A DNA stretch of 64,000 nucleotides from Nocardia otitidiscaviarum NBRC 14405. Its GTDB lineage: Bacteria > Actinomycetota > Actinomycetes > Mycobacteriales > Mycobacteriaceae. Below, piece by piece: positions 59,232 to 64,000 of this stretch; the first letter of the stretch is position 1; the number at the start of each line of letters is the position of its first letter. Where the stretch lies: the NCBI RefSeq assembly GCF_000308635.1, contig NZ_BAGD01000106.1:62001-126000 (forward strand), in the 5' to 3' direction. The position numbers and the translations under genes are program-made. The notes beneath the pieces were generated by a model. It was not told where the DNA came from. It did no database searches and worked only from the letters and a program-made list of their open reading frames with translations.

Positions 59232-59663
59232 TCACGGTGTCCTGCCGGTCAGATCGGTCCAGGCGTCGGCGAGGGCGGCCAGCCGGTGCCAGGCGGCATG
59301 CACCCGGTCGTCGGCGATGTCGATATCGGAGTGCAGCAGGCGGTCGGCGTGGGCGTGGGCGGCGGCCATCCGGTCGACGAAGCCACCGACCGATTCCGGG
59401 CGCAGGCGGTGTGACTGCGGCTCCGCGCTCACCCAGCCGTCGATGGCGGCGGCCAATTCGGCGCGACGGCAGTCGATCTCGGCGGCGTGGCCGGGCTGTG
59501 AGCGGCGCAGCCGGTGCAGTTCGGCCAGTGCCGCGGCGGCGCCGAGCAGTGGATGCCCGCTCCCCCGGTCCGTGTCGGCGGCGCCGAACGCGGCCAGCAG
59601 CTCCTGCCATCTCGGCAGCGGCTCCCGCGCCGCGACCGCGACCGCGCGCTCACGCGGGAACAT
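59232..59663 (-). CDS. DUF4254-family protein
   Basis: A 143-residue helical protein. GHPLLGAAAALAELHRLRR, the AEIDCRRAELAAAIDGWV segment and LHSDIDIADDRVHAAWHRLAALADAW near the end match the DUF4254 pattern (paired helices with H..AW.RL.ELA). DUF4254 proteins are common in Nocardia and mycobacteria, without known function. The ATG at 59663 overlaps the end of the preceding gene by 14 bp, so the two are translationally coupled. Confidence 0.8.
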   Translation of the reverse strand: MFPRERAVAVAAREPLPRWQELLAAFGAADTDRGSGHPLLGAAAALAELHRLRRSQPGHAAEIDCRRAELAAAIDGWVSAEPQSHRLRPESVGGFVDRMAAAHAHADRLLHSDIDIADDRVHAAWHRLAALADAWTDLTGRTP

Positions 59664-60114
59664 GGTCGGCTCCGCGCAGAATGGCCGAACGCGCCGCGTT
59701 CAGCACCATCGCCCGGTGCGGCAGGGCCAGGCGGCCGGGCTCGGGTTCACAGGCCCAGTGCCAACCGAGCCGATAATCCGAGACCGGCAGCATCACCTTG
59801 CCGCCGACATCGGGCACGGTCACGCCGTGCGCTCGCAGCCGACCGAGAAGCCGCTGCGGCACAGCGTGATACGGCGTCGGTGGAGCGACGAGAAACCACC
59901 AGTTCCGCCCGCGCGGATCGGCCACCGCGGGCGTTGCGGGCAAGCCCGCCAACTGATCTCGGACATGGCGGCCCAGCCGCTGCGGCAGCCCGATGGCCTC
60001 CACCGCCCGGCCCACCGTGAGGTAGGGCCGGTCGGCGAACAGCTCCACGGGAAATCCGTAGCGCACGCGCAGCAGATGGGCGGATTCGTGTGGGGAACGG
60101 CAGGATTCGAACAT
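59650..60114 (-). CDS. partner protein of the DUF4254 gene, unknown function
   Basis: A 154-residue soluble protein that I do not recognise. It has RYGFPVELFADRPYLTVGRAVEAIGLPQRLG, ADPRGRNWWFLVAPPTPY and KVMLPVSDYRLGWHWACEPEPGRLALP. The WWFL.APP and LGW.W..EP blocks recall actinobacterial proteins annotated as prim-pol-like or replication-associated, but I do not assert that. The ATG at 60114 is decided by the frame and length. Its stop codon lies inside the start of the DUF4254 gene, a coupling usually kept when products interact. Confidence 0.65.
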   Translation of the reverse strand: MFESCRSPHESAHLLRVRYGFPVELFADRPYLTVGRAVEAIGLPQRLGRHVRDQLAGLPATPAVADPRGRNWWFLVAPPTPYHAVPQRLLGRLRAHGVTVPDVGGKVMLPVSDYRLGWHWACEPEPGRLALPHRAMVLNAARSAILRGADHVPA

Positions 60115-60309
60115 CGGGACCTCCGAGCGACGAGCGGTGCGCGGAATCAGTGTGCGCCCGGGAGTTTGCCGGTGTGATGACGCGCACATGGCGTCCGTGT
60201 GACCGTCTGTAAAGCCAGCTGTCCCAACCGTGAACGCTCGACTGTGAGACCCGAATGTGGATCTGTCGGAGCGTTGGCCGCAGGTTCGCCCCTACCCCCC
60301 GGCGTACCG

Positions 60310-61365
60310 CTATTCCGCCATGGCGGGCGTGCCGCCGCTCACCATGGCGGTCGGGATCTTCGGGAGGGCGTACGGGTGGTAGCGGGCGAGCCAGCCGAGC
60401 AGTTCCTCGCGTACCGCGCAGCGCAGATCCCAGACGTCGTCGGCATTGCGGGCCGACATGGAGGCGCGGACCACGATGGCGGTCGGGGTGCTGTCGGTGA
60501 CCAGCAGGTTCCACTTGCGGCCGTCCCAGTCCTTGCGACCCCGCAGGAATTCGTGCAGGTGTTGGCGCAGTTCCGGCACCGGGGTGCTGTGGTCCAGGTA
60601 CAGGAAGACGGTGCCGGTGATCTGCGGACCGCCCTTGGACCAGTTCTCGTAGGGCTTGCTGTTGAAGTACGAGATGGGCATGGTGAGGCGGCGGTCGTCC
60701 CAGATGCGCACGGTGAGGAAGGCCAGGGTGATCTCCTCGACGGTGCCCCACTCGCCCTCGACCACCACGGTGTCGCCGATCTTCACCGAATCGCCGAACG
60801 CGATCTGCAATCCGGCCATCAGATTGCCGAGCGTGGACTGGGCCGCCACACCGGCGATGATGCCGATGACACCGGCCGAGGCCAGCAGCGAGGTGCCGAG
60901 GGTGCGCAGGTTGGGGAACAGGATCAGCATGGCCACCGCGGCCGTGGTCACGACCAGCACCGTGGTGACGATCCGGCGCACCATGCCGAGCTGGGTGTGC
61001 AGCCGCCGCACCCGCGCGGTGTCGGCGGTCCGGTTGGCGTACTTGTCCAGGGTGTTCCCGGCCACGGTGTCGGCGGCGCGCATGGCCAGCCACGCGGTGG
61101 CGAGTATCGCCAGGGTGGCCAGCACATTGCGGATCACGGTGTCCTGCTGGAGTTCCAGTTGCGCGAGCGGATACGTGAAATGCAGTCCGGCGCTGGCGAG
61201 TAACGCCTGCAGGGGGAGCTGTATCCGACGCAGCAGGGTGGCCACCGACGATCCGGGGTGTCGGTTCGCGCTGTACCGCAGTACCCGGTCGATCAACAGT
61301 CCGGCCATGATGCTGACGGCGAGGGTGCCGCCGAAGACTATGAGCGGCCGCAATACATCTTCCAA
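60310..61365 (-). CDS. MscS-family mechanosensitive channel
   Basis: A 351-residue channel. It has about four to five membrane segments, including the pore-lining GVIGIIAGVAAQSTLGNLMAGLQIAFGDSVKIGDTVVVEGEWGTVEEIT, whose GxxxA packing and short GDxVxxGDTV... beta region are the MscS core, and a cytoplasmic beta/C-terminal domain with LTMPISYFNSKPYENWS. It would release solutes on hypo-osmotic shock. I chose the TTG start at 61365 because AGGAG lies ten bases upstream; the longer frame lacks conserved sequence. It is divergent from the alpha/beta hydrolase gene. Confidence 0.9.
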   Translation of the reverse strand: MEDVLRPLIVFGGTLAVSIMAGLLIDRVLRYSANRHPGSSVATLLRRIQLPLQALLASAGLHFTYPLAQLELQQDTVIRNVLATLAILATAWLAMRAADTVAGNTLDKYANRTADTARVRRLHTQLGMVRRIVTTVLVVTTAAVAMLILFPNLRTLGTSLLASAGVIGIIAGVAAQSTLGNLMAGLQIAFGDSVKIGDTVVVEGEWGTVEEITLAFLTVRIWDDRRLTMPISYFNSKPYENWSKGGPQITGTVFLYLDHSTPVPELRQHLHEFLRGRKDWDGRKWNLLVTDSTPTAIVVRASMSARNADDVWDLRCAVREELLGWLARYHPYALPKIPTAMVSGGTPAMAE

Positions 61366-61520
61366 GGTGTCAGGACTCCTTGCCTTGGCGTCTCGGTCCT
61401 CTCTCCACGTTACATTTCGATAACGGGCGCGCCGCAAGGGGGAATCACGACCCGCCCCGAGCGCATGCGCCGACCGCGGCTTTCCCCGACCAGGCGGGAC
61501 CCGTAGTGTGCTGGTTCGTG

Positions 61521-62399
61521 ATGCCACAGGCGGTTCGGGACTGGCGCGCGGGCGGACGGATGCTGCACTGCCGGGCGGGTTCGGTGTTCGTACGTTCGGC
61601 CCCGGGTTCGGCTCCCACAGTCCTGCTGTTGCACGGATACCCTTCCAGCTCTTTCGATTTCCGCCACATCGTGGACCGGCTCGACGGTCGGGCGTGGATC
61701 ACTCTCGATTTCCCCGGCTTCGGCCTCTCCGACAAGCCGCGCCCGCACCGCTACAGCCTGTTCGAGCACGCCGACACCGTGGCCGAGGTACTCGCACTGA
61801 CCGGCATCTCGGGCCCGATCGCCGTGCTGGCCCACGACATGGGTACCTCGGTCGCCACCGAGTTACTCGCCCGTGAGATCGAGGGCACGCTTCCGTTCGA
61901 ACTCGACCGCGCGGTGTTGAGCAATGGCAGCGTGATTCTGGAGAAGGCCACCCTGCGACCCATCCAGAAGCTCCTGCGCGGCCCGCTGGGACCGGTCGCG
62001 GCGCGCCTGGCCAATCGGATCGTCTTCACTCGCGAGTTCTCCCGACTGTTCTCGGCGGCGCACCCGCTGAGCAGCGCGGAGGCGGCCGCCCAGTGGGCGC
62101 TGCTGTCGCGGGCGGGCGGCCATCGCATCGCCCATCTGCTGACCGCCTATCTCGACGAGCGCGTCACCCACGCGCAGCGCTGGCACGGCGCGGTGCGGGA
62201 CTGGGACAAGCCGCTGGGGCTGCTGTGGGGCACCGCGGATCCGGTGGCCACCACGGCGGTGCTGGATGGGCTGCGCGCGCTGCGCCCCGCGGCACGAGTG
62301 GTCGAACTGCCCGGCCTCGGCCACTATCCGCAACTCGAGGATCCGGACGCGTACGGCGCGGGAGCTCGCGAACTATTACGCTGGCAATCTCTCAGCTAA
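61521..62399 (+). CDS. alpha/beta hydrolase with an Asp nucleophile
   Basis: A 292-residue hydrolase. The HGYPSSSFDFRHIVDRL segment is the oxyanion region, AHDMGTS places the nucleophile Asp at about residue 106, and GLGHYPQLEDP gives the catalytic His. HDMG in place of HDWG argues against a haloalkane dehalogenase and for an epoxide-hydrolase-like or MEST-type enzyme. A GTG directly precedes the ATG at 61521. It is separated from the GpgS-like gene by the AT-rich gap. The substrate is unknown. Confidence 0.85.
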   Translation: MPQAVRDWRAGGRMLHCRAGSVFVRSAPGSAPTVLLLHGYPSSSFDFRHIVDRLDGRAWITLDFPGFGLSDKPRPHRYSLFEHADTVAEVLALTGISGPIAVLAHDMGTSVATELLAREIEGTLPFELDRAVLSNGSVILEKATLRPIQKLLRGPLGPVAARLANRIVFTREFSRLFSAAHPLSSAEAAAQWALLSRAGGHRIAHLLTAYLDERVTHAQRWHGAVRDWDKPLGLLWGTADPVATTAVLDGLRALRPAARVVELPGLGHYPQLEDPDAYGAGARELLRWQSLS

Positions 62400-62727
62400 T
62401 ATCGAGATACACGTCGTCGCGTCATTTGGCACAATAAGCAATTCTCACACTATGATTCAAAACAGCGGAATTACCAGCCGAAAAGAACTTGCCTTACAGC
62501 GACCCCCGTCACTACATTATTGAAATGCGACTGCGGTCACGATTATTCCATACCGCACATGCCCGATTTGCGTGGTCTAACCGCAAATAAGTTAATGCTC
62601 GGTTACCACCGCCTGAAACCTATTACTTAAATCTGGTCAGTCGCTCAGCGGCGTTGTAGCTTCTCCTCATCGCAACGCCGCGATTCGCAGTATCAACGCA
62701 TTCCGAGCACCAGAAGAGGTGGTCGAT
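62400..62727. other. AT-rich intergenic segment
   Basis: About 330 bp clearly richer in A and T than the rest, with runs such as GTCACTACATTATTGAAATG and CCTATTACTTAAATCTGG. It contains only short peptide frames. It probably carries the promoter of the GpgS-like gene and could be bound by the xenogeneic silencer Lsr2, which prefers AT-rich DNA. It marks a change in base composition toward the right edge. Confidence 0.6.
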
Positions 62728-63657
62728 ATGACCGGTCTGTTCGCGAAATCTGATGAGGGCATCCGCACCTGGGCAAACCCGGGGTGGACGGCGCGCGACC
62801 TGATCGCCGCCAAGGACGGACGGACCGTCTCCGTAGTGCTTCCCGCCCTGAACGAGGAAGCCACCGTGGGTGAGGTGGTCCGGGCCGTGCGGCGTCTGCC
62901 GGCCGGCCTGGTCGACGAGTTGATCGTCATGGATTCCGGGTCCACGGATGCCACCATGCGCGTCGCCGCCGAAGCCGGCGCCACCGTGGTCAGCCGGGAA
63001 TCGGTACTTCCCGACCATCCCCCCGTTCCGGGAAAGGGCGAGGTGCTGTGGCGCTCCCTCGCCGTCGCCTCCGGCGACATCGTGATGTTCATGGATTCCG
63101 ATCTCATCGATCCCGATCCGCAGTTCGTCCCCAAGCTCATCGGCCCGCTCCTGCTCGACCCGGCCCTGGTCTTCTGCAAGGGCTACTACCGGCGGCCGCT
63201 GCTGGTGGGTGAGTCGTTCGACGAATCCGGCGGTGGCCGGGTCACCGAACTCGTGGCCCGCCCGCTGCTGGCCGCGCTGCGCCCGGGGCTGCGTCACGTG
63301 GTGCAACCGCTGGGCGGGGAGTACGCCGCCACCCGGCAGGCGCTCGAGCGGCTCGCCTTCGCACCGCACTACGGCGTGGAGATCGGGCTGCTGATCGACG
63401 TCTTCGACCAGTACGGCGCGGAGGGCATCGGGCAGGTCGACCTCGGCGTGCGCAAGCACCGCAATCGGCCGCTGCACGAACTCGGGGTGATGAGCCGCCA
63501 GATCGTCGCGACCGCGCTCGGACGCTGCGGGCTCCCCGATTCCGGCGCCGGAATCGTCCAGTTCCCACTCGGCGTGGACGGATTCGTACCCCGCGAATTC
63601 GACCTGCACGCGCAACAGCGGCCGCCCATCGGATCGCTGCTGAAAATCGCGTCCTGA
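62728..63657 (+). CDS. gpgS: glucosyl-3-phosphoglycerate synthase-like glycosyltransferase
   Basis: A 309-residue GT-A glycosyltransferase of family GT81. It has SVVLPALNEEATV (36-48), DELIVMDSGSTDATM, PGKGEVLWRSLA, the divalent metal motif FMDSDL (Asp123 and Asp125), and GGEYAATRQALERLAFAPHYGVEIGLLIDVFDQYG, then VRKHRNRPLHELG with the catalytic-site His. It resembles M. tuberculosis GpgS (Rv1208) throughout, so it should transfer glucose from UDP- or GDP-glucose to 3-phosphoglycerate, or a close variant. The canonical gpgS is usually beside folP2; here it precedes a PapA-like gene, so it may be a paralogue. GAAGAGG precedes the ATG at 62728. Confidence 0.9.
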   Translation: MTGLFAKSDEGIRTWANPGWTARDLIAAKDGRTVSVVLPALNEEATVGEVVRAVRRLPAGLVDELIVMDSGSTDATMRVAAEAGATVVSRESVLPDHPPVPGKGEVLWRSLAVASGDIVMFMDSDLIDPDPQFVPKLIGPLLLDPALVFCKGYYRRPLLVGESFDESGGGRVTELVARPLLAALRPGLRHVVQPLGGEYAATRQALERLAFAPHYGVEIGLLIDVFDQYGAEGIGQVDLGVRKHRNRPLHELGVMSRQIVATALGRCGLPDSGAGIVQFPLGVDGFVPREFDLHAQQRPPIGSLLKIAS

Positions 63658-63691
63658 ATTCGACTTCCACCATTTCAGAGGACTCCTTGCC

Positions 63692-64000
63692 ATGATGCAG
63701 AGCGGACTCATCGACGATTGGCGGCCGAAAGGCGGCCAGTTGACCGTCATCCGTCCCAGCGAAACCTCGCGGGCGGCGGCTTTTCGCGCCCGCGCCGATG
63801 CCACCCCACCGTCCTTTCAGCAGGACGCGTACCTGGAAATGGCGCGCACCGCGAAACTGTCGGGTCGCCGGTTCGATCGCCTGGTGCTGTGCGCGTTCAC
63901 CCTCGACGGCGCACCCGATATTCCGGCGCTGGTCCGCGCCACGACCGCGATCGTGCGGCGACACGATTCCTTCCACAGCTGGTTCGAGATCGACGGTGCA
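63692..64000 (+). CDS. PapA1/PapA2-like acyltransferase (condensation-domain superfamily), N-terminal part
   Basis: The gene runs past the end of the window; 103 residues are visible. The sequence MMQSGLIDDWRPKGGQLTVI, then ATPPSFQQDAYLEM, GRRFDRLVLCAFTLDG and IVRRHDSFHSWFEI corresponds block by block to the start of mycobacterial PapA1/PapA2, which acylate trehalose in sulfolipid synthesis (there DW.P..G.LV, PPSYVQ, RRHDTYRSWFEL). The catalytic HHxxxDG motif lies beyond the window. AGAGGA precedes the ATG at 63692. It is 34 bp after the GpgS-like gene, so one operon is likely. It could alternatively be an NRPS-type condensation protein. Confidence 0.8.
   Translation, partial: MMQSGLIDDWRPKGGQLTVIRPSETSRAAAFRARADATPPSFQQDAYLEMARTAKLSGRRFDRLVLCAFTLDGAPDIPALVRATTAIVRRHDSFHSWFEIDGA

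Overview
The window looks like chromosome from a high-GC mycolic-acid actinomycete, most likely Nocardia or a close relative. The evidence is dense GC-rich coding on both strands with many GTG and a few TTG starts, a mycothiol conjugate amidase, an F420-type luciferase-like oxidoreductase, a DUF3558 lipoprotein, a DUF4254 protein and a short (Z)-prenyl diphosphate synthase of the Rv1086 type. I saw no tRNA, rRNA, CRISPR array, insertion sequence, integrase or phage module.

The left half carries a backbone that, from memory of the M. tuberculosis H37Rv map, follows Rv1093 to Rv1074c in inverted orientation with every relative strand kept: glyA, coaA, the Rv1086-type synthase, a hemolysin III protein, a DUF255 thioredoxin-fold protein, an Rv1083-type membrane protein, mca, a DUF4307 protein, greA, metB, cbs and a fadA thiolase (about 1.3-36 kb). 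Blocks without counterparts in that map interrupt it. They are a HAMP/adenylate cyclase at 7.6 kb; 12.9-22.0 kb (class IV aminotransferase fold, DUF3558 lipoprotein, flavin oxidoreductase with an ECF41-like sigma factor, secreted protein, methyltransferase, hydrolase/AhpD pair, LysR/cupin pair); and 26.2-32.5 kb (ankyrin protein, acyl-CoA dehydrogenase, TM-helix channel protein, transglycosylase-like secreted protein, AbrB membrane protein).

From 36 to 62 kb the genes are mostly accessory: a flavoprotein dehydrogenase behind a KstR-type box, a BI-1 protein, an LLM oxidoreductase, an RNA methyltransferase, two DHA2 exporters, a second DUF885 protein, RNase Z, a DUF6153/DUF305 pair behind a copper-type (RicR/CsoR-like) operator, an amino acid permease, a divergent alcohol dehydrogenase/Baeyer-Villiger-type monooxygenase pair, a CYP130-like P450/TetR/PchB-like operon behind a second KstR-type box, GtrA, a divergent amidase/TetR pair, a DUF4254 pair, an MscS channel and an alpha/beta hydrolase.

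The right edge changes character. After an AT-rich 330-bp intergenic stretch come a GpgS-like glucosyl-3-phosphoglycerate synthase and the start of a PapA1/PapA2-like acyltransferase that runs off the window. This looks like the entry to an acylated-sugar lipid or related secondary-metabolite locus and is the most promising lead. Other leads are regulatory: a perfect 24-bp palindrome before the hemolysin III gene, four tandem 11-bp direct repeats resembling a PHO box before the transglycosylase-like gene, the copper-type operator, and the two KstR-type boxes. All family assignments were made by reading the sequence without database searches.
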